Of a DNA stretch of 64,000 nucleotides, positions 26,391-35,507 are shown piece by piece. Where the stretch lies: contig CBDUGY010000001.1 in the NCBI GenBank assembly GCA_965367015.1, positions 37,623 through 101,622 of the forward strand, read 5' to 3'. This stretch comes from CAXBES01 sp965367015. Lineage in GTDB: Bacteria > Bacteroidota > Bacteroidia > Flavobacteriales > Flavobacteriaceae. A program made the translations under genes and the position numbers. Every line of letters starts with the position of its first letter. Position 1 is the first letter of the stretch. Under the pieces are notes generated by a model that saw nothing but the letters and a program-made list of their open reading frames with translations, ran no database searches and was not told the DNA's origin.

Positions 26391-27437
26391 ATGTTAGAAA
26401 ACAAAAATACTTCGAAAACCGATATTTCTCAACTGGGTGAATTTGGTCTTATTGATCATCTTACAAAACAATTCAAAATAAAGCAAAAAACCACTATTAA
26501 AGGTATTGGTGACGATGCGGCTGTAATCGACCCGGATAACCAGATTGTCGTCACTACAGATATGCTGGTTGAAGGTGTTCATTTTGATTTAAGTTATATG
26601 CCACTGAAACACCTGGGATATAAATCGGTTATAGTTAATCTTTCCGATGTATATGCAATGAATGCTATTCCTTCGCAAATAACAGTTTCAATAGCCGTTT
26701 CTAATCGTTTTCCGGTAGAAGCTTTGGAAGAACTTTATGCAGGTATTGCAACTGCAGCCAAATTGTACAATGTAGATGTAGTTGGGGGAGACACCACTTC
26801 TTCAACGAGCGGACTGATAATCAGCATAACTGCTATAGGTGGAGTAAAGAAAGAAAACATTGTATATCGGGATGGTGCCAAGGAAAACGATCTTTTGGTA
26901 GTTACCGGTGACCTGGGAGCCGCTTATTTAGGATTACAGATCTTAGAACGTGAGAAGCAAGTTTTTAAAGTTAATCCCAATTCACAACCCGATCTGGATG
27001 GGTATTCATATTTAATTGAAAGACAATTGAAACCTGAAGCGAGAAAAGATATTTCCGCTTTATTAAAAGAATTAGAGGTGAAGCCTACTTCGATGATTGA
27101 TATAAGCGACGGACTGTCTTCAGAAATAATTCATATCTGTAAGAGATCTAAAGTTGGATGTAACTTATATGAAGACAAAATCCCACTGGATCCACAAGTA
27201 ATTTCAACTTGTGAAGAGTTTAAAATGGATAGTACTACTATAGCACTTAGTGGAGGAGAAGATTATGAATTATTATTCACGGTTAAACCCGAGGATTTTC
27301 CAAAAATAAAAGCCAATCCGCACCTCAGTATCATTGGACATATGACACAGGAAAGTGAAGGAATCCATTTAATAACAAGGGCAAATACCAAAATCCCAAT
27401 AGTAGCAAGGGGTTGGAACGCACTAAAGGAAGAATAA
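26391..27437 (+). CDS. thiL: Thiamine-monophosphate kinase
   Basis: A 349-residue ThiL, which phosphorylates thiamine monophosphate to the active cofactor thiamine diphosphate with ATP. Family motifs are GIGDDAAVI near residue 45, TTDMLVEGVHFD, VNLSDVYAMNA, VGGDTTSS, VTGDLGAAYLGLQ, DISDGLSSE and SGGEDYELLF, all in the expected order. I choose the ATG at 26391, directly after AAAGGA; an upstream in-frame ATG at 26370 overlaps the promoter box and is unlikely. No other thiamine gene is next to it. Confidence 0.95.
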   Translation: MLENKNTSKTDISQLGEFGLIDHLTKQFKIKQKTTIKGIGDDAAVIDPDNQIVVTTDMLVEGVHFDLSYMPLKHLGYKSVIVNLSDVYAMNAIPSQITVSIAVSNRFPVEALEELYAGIATAAKLYNVDVVGGDTTSSTSGLIISITAIGGVKKENIVYRDGAKENDLLVVTGDLGAAYLGLQILEREKQVFKVNPNSQPDLDGYSYLIERQLKPEARKDISALLKELEVKPTSMIDISDGLSSEIIHICKRSKVGCNLYEDKIPLDPQVISTCEEFKMDSTTIALSGGEDYELLFTVKPEDFPKIKANPHLSIIGHMTQESEGIHLITRANTKIPIVARGWNALKEE

Positions 27438-27439
27438 AA

Positions 27440-27643
27440 CTAGGAAGCTGTTTTATTTTGATAGAATTTTTCGAAAAGCAAATTATTCTGTACCCAAAAC
27501 TCAGTGAGCTTCACTAATTTACCATAACCATCGATAGTAAATTTCTGGCTACAATGTGTACATTCAAACTCTTCAATAATTGATGATTCCTTTGTTAAAG
27601 GCGAAAGTTTATGGCCTTTAATCTTACACTTGATCTTCTTCAT
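27440..27643 (-). CDS. Small zinc-ribbon-like protein
   Basis: A 67-residue basic protein that I do not recognise. It has an N-terminal CKIKGH motif and a CTHCSQKF motif at about residues 28-35, so two Cys and further Cys/His could bind one zinc ion. There is no signal peptide. Its stop lies 2 bp from the convergent thiL stop, and a paralogue lies 11 bp upstream on the same strand. The two share the pattern (C..GH)...(EFxCxHCxxxxT)...GY/GYL...L. Confidence 0.65.
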   Translation of the reverse strand: MKKIKCKIKGHKLSPLTKESSIIEEFECTHCSQKFTIDGYGKLVKLTEFWVQNNLLFEKFYQNKTAS

Positions 27644-27654
27644 CTCTGTTATTA

Positions 27655-27900
27655 TTAGGCTGATATTCTTCGTGATTTTTTCTGGAAAAAGTTAGAAAGA
27701 CACTTATTTAGTTCTTTCCTTTTGTAGGTAAGTAGCTCGAGATAACCGGAAGTATTATCGGTTACTTCTCTTCCGCAGTGGGAACATTTGTATTCGTTAA
27801 TATGATTGGTTACTTTTTTGGTCACAACATAGTGATGACCAAATGCATTACAGATAAAACCAAGGATAGAAACCGATCGATTTGGGGGCGATGTTTTCAT
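27655..27900 (-). CDS. Small zinc-ribbon-like protein, paralogue
   Basis: An 81-residue protein from the ATG at 27900; 11 more residues are open upstream to 27933 but look non-conserved. The core has ICNAFGHH, then YKCSHCGREVT, then GYLELLTYKR, the same layout as its neighbour. Lys/Arg-rich C-terminus. Zinc binding is inferred from the CxxC and His residues. Function unknown; the tandem arrangement suggests duplication or a joint role. Confidence 0.65.
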   Translation of the reverse strand: MKTSPPNRSVSILGFICNAFGHHYVVTKKVTNHINEYKCSHCGREVTDNTSGYLELLTYKRKELNKCLSNFFQKKSRRISA

Positions 27901-27974
27901 AAGTATTGAATTTTGTTGTGATAAATATAACAAAATATTTTGAATTTAATCGATTAAGTGTGAATTATTTACGA

Positions 27975-28736
27975 TTAAATGCAAATCTTAAGAACTTCTT
28001 CCGTGTTTTCTATCAAACACATATGTCCCCCGGAGAGTGATATAAAATTAGAGTTTGTCTGTAAAGCCTCTTCCTTACTGGCTTTAAATGAAAGGAGTGG
28101 ATCATGAATTCCACTTACCAGTGTCTTTTTATTTCTGAAAGATTTTAACACATTTTTTCTGTCTTTTCTATCCCTCATTCCTTTTATCGACGCTTTAATC
28201 CCTTCAATATTAAAGGTTAATGCTTCAGATTTCATCATGTCAATCTCCTTTTTATATTTGTTATGGGAGCTTTCAGTAAATAAATTATTGACCGCCATTT
28301 GAACATAGGGAGCATGACTTTTTTCGATAACTTTTAAGGCGCGATTCCTGTTTATTTTTCGTTCCGGCGAATCCGAGTGAGAGGTTGAGTTTAATAATAT
28401 CAGATCTTCAACTTTCTTGATATTTGCTTCAATGAACGCGAGCCCAATATATCCACCCATAGAATGACCTATAATTCTAGTAGAAGAAATATTTAAATGA
28501 TCTAAAATACTTTCCACCACACTTGCCATCAACTCCATTGTATGTATATCAGCAATACATCCACTTTTACTAAAACCGGGTAAATCTAATGTGATTACTG
28601 TATTCTTTACAGAAAGTTCCGGAATAATTGGCTTCCACATTGTGGAGCTTTCCAAGAAACCGTGAAGTAAGATCACGGCAGGACCCTGTCCGTAACAATT
28701 ATAATATATTGGTGTGTTGTTATAGTTAAGTATCAT
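27975..28736 (-). CDS. Alpha/beta hydrolase
   Basis: A 253-residue alpha/beta-fold hydrolase. The oxyanion motif LLHGFLE is near residue 25, the nucleophile Ser is in GHSMGG, an acid Asp is in SGIHDPLL and the His in SGGHMCLIE. I choose the ATG at 28736 (MILNYNNTPIYYN), which puts the first strand at the N-terminus as usual; a frame start at 28772 would add 12 residues. Cytoplasmic. Substrate unknown. It is divergent from brnQ. Confidence 0.85.
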   Translation of the reverse strand: MILNYNNTPIYYNCYGQGPAVILLHGFLESSTMWKPIIPELSVKNTVITLDLPGFSKSGCIADIHTMELMASVVESILDHLNISSTRIIGHSMGGYIGLAFIEANIKKVEDLILLNSTSHSDSPERKINRNRALKVIEKSHAPYVQMAVNNLFTESSHNKYKKEIDMMKSEALTFNIEGIKASIKGMRDRKDRKNVLKSFRNKKTLVSGIHDPLLSFKASKEEALQTNSNFISLSGGHMCLIENTEEVLKICI

Positions 28737-28826
28737 TTTTCTATATTCGACCTCAATTACTGTAATGTTCAAAATGTGATTAAAAATAATCTATATAATT
28801 AGAACATTCCTGCTTTACTCTATTAA

Positions 28827-30116
28827 ATGAAGAACAACAAACAAACCTATATTACTGCATTTGCATTGTTTTCACTTTTCTTTGGAGCAGGGAACTTAAT
28901 TCTTCCGCCATTTTTGGGATATAATGCAGGGGAAGAATGGATATGGGTGAGTCTTGGTTTTGCTGCTTCCGCAGTAATAATCCCTATTCTGGCAATTTAC
29001 GGACATGCGCGATTGCAGGGAACTATGTTGGATTTTGCGAACAAGGTATCTCCGTGGTTCGCCATGGCATACGCGATCTGTGTTTATATAATTTCCGCAT
29101 CACTGCCATCTCCACGAACGGCGTCGGTTACCTACGAAATGGCCATAGCACCTTATTTTGAGGTTTCCTCACTAAGTTCAAGTATCGTTTATTTTGCTTT
29201 GGTTTTGGTTTTTGCACTCAATAGAAGTAAGATTTTAAGCTTAATAGGTAAATTTCTAACACCTTTAATAATTTTAATTTTATTGGCAATTATAGGAATT
29301 GGGGTTTTTGCTGATATCCAACCGCTAAGAGCTTCACTTTTTAGTAATTCTTTCACCGAAGGAATTTTAGAAGGATATCAAACCTTTGATGCCATAGGAG
29401 GAGTTGTAGTAGGCGGGGTAATTGTTATTTCTTACGCTATTCAAGGTAAGTTTAACTACGAGGAAAAGAAGAGCATGATAGCCCGTGCCGGATTACTGGC
29501 CGGGTTTGGCTTATTTGCTATTTATGGCGGATTAATATTGCTGGGTGCACTAAACAGTGGTACACTCGTTATAGAGAACCGAACAGAATTATTGACACTC
29601 TTAAGCACACAAACCTTGGGAGCCATTGGTACTGCCTTTCTAGCAGTATTGGTAAGTTTAGCTTGTTTTACGACAGCTGTTGGAATTGTTACAGGAACAT
29701 CCGATTTTGTTAAAGGCCTCTCCGGAAACTCTCAAACAGCATATACGGTCGCAGCGGTTGTTGCCTGTATTTTAGGAGTAGCTGTAGGACAGTTTAATGT
29801 GCAGTATATTATTAATGTCGCGGTACCGGCTTTGCTATTTATTTATCCTATAACCATTGCGTTGATCTTACTAAATGTAATGCCAAATCAATTCGCGACT
29901 AAACTGGTTTTTAGAGCAGTTACTATTGCTACATTGCTATTCAGTATTCCCGATTTTGTTCAGTTTTTTACTTCGGAAAGCGCTTTAGTAAGTATTAAAA
30001 GTTGGATTCCATTATCTGATTTAAGTCTTGGATGGGTGTTACCGGCTGCCATTGCTTTTATACTGACTAATTTATACCAACTTTCAATAAATAGAAATAA
30101 AGAATATATAGAGTAA
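28827..30116 (+). CDS. brnQ: Branched-chain amino acid carrier
   Basis: A 429-residue inner-membrane transporter of the LIVCS family, which takes up Leu, Ile and Val with Na+ or H+. About 12 hydrophobic segments are visible. The N-terminal pattern FSLFFGAGNLILPPFLG is the family hallmark, and YAIQGKFNYEEKK follows helix 6. Length is normal for BrnQ. It is alone and its stop is 7 bp from the convergent hypothetical gene. Confidence 0.93.
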   Translation: MKNNKQTYITAFALFSLFFGAGNLILPPFLGYNAGEEWIWVSLGFAASAVIIPILAIYGHARLQGTMLDFANKVSPWFAMAYAICVYIISASLPSPRTASVTYEMAIAPYFEVSSLSSSIVYFALVLVFALNRSKILSLIGKFLTPLIILILLAIIGIGVFADIQPLRASLFSNSFTEGILEGYQTFDAIGGVVVGGVIVISYAIQGKFNYEEKKSMIARAGLLAGFGLFAIYGGLILLGALNSGTLVIENRTELLTLLSTQTLGAIGTAFLAVLVSLACFTTAVGIVTGTSDFVKGLSGNSQTAYTVAAVVACILGVAVGQFNVQYIINVAVPALLFIYPITIALILLNVMPNQFATKLVFRAVTIATLLFSIPDFVQFFTSESALVSIKSWIPLSDLSLGWVLPAAIAFILTNLYQLSINRNKEYIE

Positions 30117-30123
30117 GTGAAGC

Positions 30124-30876
30124 TTATTTTATAAGTGAATTGTAATATTCAGAAATTTTAAGCAAATCATCTTCTTTGGAAATTTTGAGTCTGTTGGTTT
30201 CAATAAATTTCTTCATTTCATCCTTCATTTCTCTAAATATATTATAGAAAATTTTTTTCTTCTTCGGAACTTCAATCAAATTATCTTCAAACTTAAAATA
30301 GAATACGTCTTTTAGTCTTTTAAAACTATCTGCGGTACCTGAAACAAATGTGCTACTGGCCTTCTGTTCTTTTACGAAAGTAATTCGTTCTTTTTTTAAC
30401 AAAGTACATTTTCCTTTATCATCTTTTGAAACGATTACATAAAAACCCAGTCGATTATCATGTTCATACGCTCTATAAGTCTCATCACCTAGCACTATAT
30501 AGAGAAACCCCACTTCTTTCTTTAATAGCGAGTAATTAATACCGTCTTCCAATAAAGACACTTCTATGTCGTCTGTAAAGGCGTTATAGCGTGCCAGTGC
30601 GGTTTCCATATAATCATATTCCGGAGTGTAGAATTTTCCTATCGGAATACTTTTACTCGCACCAACGTAATTGTCGATATAAGGAGAACCTTCTATGTTT
30701 TCATATTTAATTTCGTCCGACTTGGTGGCAGAAGTTAAGTAAGAAAAATTCGGATTATTATTAAAAAGTGTCACATTGGAGCCACTCACCACCTGACCAG
30801 AGCTTCTTGCAGGTAACTGGCAAAATGAGTATGGAATTAGGGACATTGATAAAACAGTGAAACAAAAAGTTTTCAT
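30124..30876 (-). CDS. Exported protein of unknown function
   Basis: A 250-residue protein with a signal peptide (MKTFCFTVLSMSLIPYSFC, cleavage near LP/AR). The mature part is mixed and charged: NVTLFNNNPNFSYLTSATK, a GKFYTPEYDYMETALARYN motif, then strands and a basic helix near the C-terminus (IFREMKDEMKKFIETNRLK). I see no family motif. The pattern suggests a periplasmic or outer-membrane-attached protein. No neighbour on the same strand is close. Confidence 0.65.
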   Translation of the reverse strand: MKTFCFTVLSMSLIPYSFCQLPARSSGQVVSGSNVTLFNNNPNFSYLTSATKSDEIKYENIEGSPYIDNYVGASKSIPIGKFYTPEYDYMETALARYNAFTDDIEVSLLEDGINYSLLKKEVGFLYIVLGDETYRAYEHDNRLGFYVIVSKDDKGKCTLLKKERITFVKEQKASSTFVSGTADSFKRLKDVFYFKFEDNLIEVPKKKKIFYNIFREMKDEMKKFIETNRLKISKEDDLLKISEYYNSLIK

Positions 30877-30968
30877 TTTAGATTGATTTTAGTAAATTTT
30901 TGATTGATTAAACTAAAATACAAAAAATTGAGACTGCTTTATTGTTGGTAATGAGTTAATTAACTTCT

Positions 30969-32258
30969 TTAATTCATCAAATCTTCGATCTCTTCTGCCT
31001 CGATTGGAATATTTCTCATTAAATTAAAGGGAGTACCATTTTTCTGAATCACAACATCATCTTCTAAACGAATTCCGAACCCTTCTTCCGGAATATAGAT
31101 ACCCGGCTCTACCGTAAATACCATATTGGCTTTCATCGGCTCCCATAAGAGTCCGTAGTCGTGAGTATCCAGCCCCATATGATGTGAAGTACCATGCATA
31201 AAATACTTTTTATAGGCCGGCCAATCAGGATCTTCGTTTTTAACATCAGCTTTGTCTAATAGTCCGAGGCCTAATAATTCGGAAGTCATTAATTTACCAA
31301 CTTCTTCATGATATTCCTTCCAAAAAGCTCCGGGAATCAACATTTGAGTTGCGTCATCTTTAACTCTTTTAACTGCGTTGTAAACTTCGCGCTGTCGCTT
31401 AGTGAACTTTCCATTTACGGGAATGGTTCTGGACATATCGCTGGCATAATTTGCGTATTCAGCACCAACATCCATTAAAATGAGATCTCCATCTTTACAT
31501 TGTTGGTTGTTTTCGATATAATGAAGGACATTCGCGTTATTCCCGCTAGCTACAATAGGTGTGTATGCAAATCCGCGTGAGCGATTCCGAAGAAATTCGT
31601 GCATGAACTCGGCTTCAATTTCAAACTCCCAAACACCTGGTTTTACGAATCCTAAAATGCGACGAAAACCTTTTTCTGTAATATCACAAGCGGTTTGGAT
31701 GAGGTCTAATTCCACCGAATCTTTTACCGAGCGTAACCTTTGCAAAATAGGATTGCTTTTAGCGACTTGATGTGCGGGATATTTAGCAAGCAGCCATTTG
31801 GTAAATCGGGCTTCTCTGGTTTCTGTCTCTACATTGGCGCGATAATGTTCGTTAGTATTAATATAGACAGTATCGCATTGAGTCATAATTTCGAACAAAA
31901 TCTTATTCAAATCTTGTAGCCAATACACTGTTTTAACTCCACTGACTTCAAAAGCGCGCTCTTTGGTCAGTTTTTCCCCTTCCCACACAGCGATATGATC
32001 ATTAGTCTCCTTTAAAAACAAAATTTCGCGATGTTTTTTATTCGGACAATCCGGAAACAGTACCAAAATGCTCTCCTCCTGATCTACCCCACTTAAGTAC
32101 AGAATGTCCCTGTGTTGTTGAAAAGGCATAGTGCTGTCTGCACTAATTGGATAGATATCGTTAGAATTGAAAATAGCAAGACTGCTAGATTTCATTTGTG
32201 CGGCAAAATTCTTGCGATTTTTTATATATAGACTTCGGTCGATAGGATGATATTTCAT
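30969..32258 (-). CDS. pepP: Xaa-Pro aminopeptidase (M24)
   Basis: A 429-residue metallopeptidase that removes an N-terminal residue before proline. The N-terminal creatinase-like domain (residues 1-150) is followed by the catalytic pita-bread domain. The five metal ligands can be placed: Asp in LMDVGAEYANYASDMSRTI (two Asp), His in HGTSHHMGLD, Glu in FTVEPGIY and Glu in RLEDDVVI. The HMGLDTHD stretch is typical of PepP. No signal peptide, so cytoplasmic. The gene stands alone. Confidence 0.93.
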   Translation of the reverse strand: MKYHPIDRSLYIKNRKNFAAQMKSSSLAIFNSNDIYPISADSTMPFQQHRDILYLSGVDQEESILVLFPDCPNKKHREILFLKETNDHIAVWEGEKLTKERAFEVSGVKTVYWLQDLNKILFEIMTQCDTVYINTNEHYRANVETETREARFTKWLLAKYPAHQVAKSNPILQRLRSVKDSVELDLIQTACDITEKGFRRILGFVKPGVWEFEIEAEFMHEFLRNRSRGFAYTPIVASGNNANVLHYIENNQQCKDGDLILMDVGAEYANYASDMSRTIPVNGKFTKRQREVYNAVKRVKDDATQMLIPGAFWKEYHEEVGKLMTSELLGLGLLDKADVKNEDPDWPAYKKYFMHGTSHHMGLDTHDYGLLWEPMKANMVFTVEPGIYIPEEGFGIRLEDDVVIQKNGTPFNLMRNIPIEAEEIEDLMN

Positions 32259-32586
32259 AAGGTATAATTCTGAATTTTCTCAAAATTAATAGAATAAATC
32301 CGAAGCCGCCGATTGCATCCTGATTTTTTTTACATTTACTATGCATCTTAATAAAACTCGGAAGTTATTAAAAGTTTAAATCTGCAATATTCAGTCTAAC
32401 CCACTTTGATCATCCGAGATAAAAAACAACACATTAAAAAACATCCTATAGGCTTGAATTATGCAGAAACCAATTTTGAACAGGATCTAACAATTTTTAT
32501 TGAAGGACTATTGTAAATTTTGAGAAGGAAACTTGTTTGTTAAAACCGGCGTATTTCTGTAAATTCAACACCCAAAACCAAACCTC
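32259..32586. other. 328-bp divergent intergenic region
   Basis: The gap holds the start regions of pepP and the BNR-repeat gene. TATTTCTG near the right end is a near match to a -7 box for the latter, without a well-placed -33. It also contains a 36-codon open stretch with coding-like composition, listed separately. Confidence 0.5.
32406..32516 (+). pseudogene. Possible gene remnant or tiny ORF
   Basis: From a TTG at 32406 to a TAA at 32514, 36 codons read LIIRDKKQHIKKHPIGLNYA and on to a C-terminal TIFIEGLL. The composition resembles a real protein C-terminus and is unlike the poor codon use of the surrounding gap. There is no clear start or ribosome binding site, so a decayed 3' end of a lost gene is the simplest reading. 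Weak call. Confidence 0.25.
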
Positions 32587-35427
32587 ATGAAAAATACTAT
32601 TTTAACTCTTTTCTGCTTAATTAGCTTTATATCCTTTTCTCAACAACCGGCTACTTCTCCTGAAATTGTGGCACAAGGAATTCAGAAAAAAGAACAACTT
32701 TCAAAAAATTCATTGGTAAAGAATTTACCTTTTAAAAATATTGGTCCAACCATTATGAGTGGGCGAGTGGTTGGTTTTGCAGTAAATCCCAACAATCCTG
32801 TCGAATTTTATGTTGGTTATGCCAGTGGAGGCGTTTGGCACACTCTGAATAATGGTACCACATTTACACCTATACTTGATAGTAGCCCAACTCAAAATGT
32901 TGGAAGTCTTGAGATGGATTGGAATACAAAAACACTATGGGTAGGAACCGGTGAAGTAAACGCCTCCAGATCGTCTTATGCCGGTATAGGATTGTTAAAA
33001 ACAACCGATAATGGTAAAACCTGGGAGAATATGGGTTTGAGAGATTCACATCATATAAGCAGTATTCTTATTAATCCGAAAAATTCTAACGAGCTGGTGG
33101 TTGGTGTAGTTGGACATTTATATTCAAATAATGATGAGCGAGGTGTCTATAAAACGATTGACGGAGGAAAAACATGGAATAAAACGCTCTTTGTAAACAG
33201 TGAAAGTGGAATCATTGAGGTTGCAGTAGATCCTTCAGATTTCAATTTGATGTACGCATCGGCTTGGGATAAAGATAGAAAAGCATGGAATTTTGAAGGG
33301 AATGGTGAAGGAAGTGGAATCTATAAAAGTGTCGATGCGGGAAATACTTGGACCAAAGTTTCGGTGCAGGGAAGTGGTTTTCCAACCGGTGAAAGCGTAG
33401 GGCGAATTGGGATCGCTGTCTTTGATGCAAATACGGTATATGCTATTCATGATAACCAGGCCAGACGCGCTGATGATACTTCAACAACTAAAGGTGATGA
33501 TCTTAAAAAAGATGACTTCAAGACAATGTCCTCCAGCCAGTTTTTAAGTCTAGACGATAAAAAATTGAACGATTACCTTCGAACCAATGGCTTTCAGGAA
33601 AAATATAAAGCTGAAAATGTAAAGAATATGGTTCGTAGCGGGGCGGTTAAACCCATTGATCTTGCAAAGTATCTGGAAGATGCCAATTCAATGTTGTTCG
33701 ATACCCCTGTGGTAGGTGCTGAAGTATTTAAAAGTATTGACGGGGGAAAAACCTGGAAGAAAACCCATAAGGGTTATCTGGACGATATTTATTATTCGTA
33801 CGGTTATTACTTCGGAAAGGTCCATGTTTCCCCTCAAAATAAAGATCATATTTATATTTATGGCGTACCTATATTAAAATCAAAAGATGGCGGAAAGACT
33901 TTCACTTCTATTGATGCAGAGAATGTTCATGCAGACCACCATGCTCTTTGGATCAACCCTAAAATGCCGAATCATCTTATCAATGGAAATGATGGGGGTG
34001 TCAACATTTCTTACGACGATGGAGAAAGTTGGATTAAGAATAATGCTCCTTCAGTTGGTCAGTTTTATTCGGTAAATGTTGATAATGAGAAACCATATAA
34101 TGTTTATGGTGGGTTGCAGGATAACGGGGTATGGGTAGGATCGCATACCACTGAAGAGGACAAAGGCTGGCATCAATCGGGAAAATATCCCTATGAGTTT
34201 ATTATGGGAGGCGATGGAATGCAGGTACAGATTGATAATAGAAATAGCGATATTGTATATACAGGTTTTCAATTTGGAAATTATTTCAGATTAAATCGTA
34301 AAACCAACGATCAAACTTATATTCAACCCAAACACGAGCTCGGAGAGAGTCCGTATCGCTTTAATTGGCAAACTCCAATATTGCTAAGTTCTCACAACCA
34401 GGATATTCTGTATTTAGGGGGTAATAAGTTAATGCGGAGTATGGATCAAGGAGAAAACTGGGAAGCCATCTCAGAAGATCTCACTCGAGGTGGGAAAACC
34501 GGAAATGTGGCTTATGGTACGCTTACAAGTATAAGTGAATCTCCATTTCAATTCGGACTTATATATGCTGGAAGTGACGACGGACTTTTACACGTGACCA
34601 AAAATGCCGGAGGCAATTGGATGAATATATCAACAAGTTTTCCAAAAGATTTATGGGTGAGTAGAGTAATCGCGTCAAAGCATAAAAAGGATCGAGTGTA
34701 TGCAACGCTAAATGGATATCGCTGGGATGATTTTACACCCTATGTTTATATGAGTGACAACTATGGTGCTACCTGGAAATCGATAAGTAACAATCTGCCC
34801 GCATCTCCGGTAAATGTTATCAGGGAAGATTCCACAAATGAAAATATTCTGTATTTAGGAACGGACAATGGTGCTTATGTCACTTTTAATAATGGAGACT
34901 CATGGGAAGTATTCTCACATGGATTACCCAATGTTGCAGTTCATGATATGGTGGTTCAGGCTGAGGCTAAAGATCTTGTACTGGGTACTCACGGAAGATC
35001 TCTGTATGTGGCAGATATTTCATTGCTTCAGAAAATAACGAGCAGTAATATGAATTCTATAGTGCTGGGCAGTATAGATTCGGTTAATCACTCCGGCCGC
35101 TGGGGAAGTAGTTTTAGTAAATGGAGAGATACCTACGAACCCTCGGTTAATCTTCAATTTTATAGCCCGCAAAGCGGAAAAGCAATTATTTCCGTTTTAA
35201 CTGAAGACAATAAGGAACTTCAACAATATTTTACCGATGTTGCAAAGGGAGTAAATACCTTTGAATACGATGTAAGCGTTTCAGAAAAAGGAAAGAAACT
35301 GCTGGAAAAGCAGGATGTTGAAGTAACCGAAGCAAAAAACGGAATCTATTATTTACCAAAAGGGAAGTATGTAATAAAGGTTGCCGTTGGTGCAGCCAGT
35401 AGTACTACACCTTTGGAGGTCAAGTAA
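32587..35427 (+). CDS. Large exported BNR/sortilin-type repeat protein
   Basis: A 946-residue exported protein. Signal peptide to about residue 19 (ISFSQ). Many BNR/Asp-box repeats are scattered through it: TTDNGKTWEN, TIDGGKTWNK, SVDAGNTWTK, SIDGGKTWKK, SKDGGKTFTS, SYDDGESWIK, MSDNYGATWKS and NNGDSWEV. Together these build two beta-propellers, as in sortilin/VPS10 folds. An insert near residues 290-380 has a charged helical character. The final ~110 residues (Y-S-P-Q-S-G-K onward) form a beta domain. Databases often call this family glycosyl hydrolase, but I see no catalytic site to support that. Likely periplasmic or surface; substrate unknown. Confidence 0.8.
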   Translation: MKNTILTLFCLISFISFSQQPATSPEIVAQGIQKKEQLSKNSLVKNLPFKNIGPTIMSGRVVGFAVNPNNPVEFYVGYASGGVWHTLNNGTTFTPILDSSPTQNVGSLEMDWNTKTLWVGTGEVNASRSSYAGIGLLKTTDNGKTWENMGLRDSHHISSILINPKNSNELVVGVVGHLYSNNDERGVYKTIDGGKTWNKTLFVNSESGIIEVAVDPSDFNLMYASAWDKDRKAWNFEGNGEGSGIYKSVDAGNTWTKVSVQGSGFPTGESVGRIGIAVFDANTVYAIHDNQARRADDTSTTKGDDLKKDDFKTMSSSQFLSLDDKKLNDYLRTNGFQEKYKAENVKNMVRSGAVKPIDLAKYLEDANSMLFDTPVVGAEVFKSIDGGKTWKKTHKGYLDDIYYSYGYYFGKVHVSPQNKDHIYIYGVPILKSKDGGKTFTSIDAENVHADHHALWINPKMPNHLINGNDGGVNISYDDGESWIKNNAPSVGQFYSVNVDNEKPYNVYGGLQDNGVWVGSHTTEEDKGWHQSGKYPYEFIMGGDGMQVQIDNRNSDIVYTGFQFGNYFRLNRKTNDQTYIQPKHELGESPYRFNWQTPILLSSHNQDILYLGGNKLMRSMDQGENWEAISEDLTRGGKTGNVAYGTLTSISESPFQFGLIYAGSDDGLLHVTKNAGGNWMNISTSFPKDLWVSRVIASKHKKDRVYATLNGYRWDDFTPYVYMSDNYGATWKSISNNLPASPVNVIREDSTNENILYLGTDNGAYVTFNNGDSWEVFSHGLPNVAVHDMVVQAEAKDLVLGTHGRSLYVADISLLQKITSSNMNSIVLGSIDSVNHSGRWGSSFSKWRDTYEPSVNLQFYSPQSGKAIISVLTEDNKELQQYFTDVAKGVNTFEYDVSVSEKGKKLLEKQDVEVTEAKNGIYYLPKGKYVIKVAVGAASSTTPLEVK

Positions 35428-35452
35428 ATCAGGTCAGACAATGCCACAAAAT

Positions 35453-35488
35453 AAAAAGGGGATGTTTCGTTGGAAACATCCCCTTTTA
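35453..35488. terminator. Bidirectional intrinsic terminator
   Basis: A perfect 11-bp stem GGGGATGTTTC (35458-35468) / GAAACATCCCC (35473-35483) with a GTTG loop, flanked by AAAAA and TTTT. It separates the BNR gene from the convergent T9SS cargo gene. Confidence 0.93.
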
Positions 35489-35507
35489 AAATTATTTGAA
35501 AAGAGTA

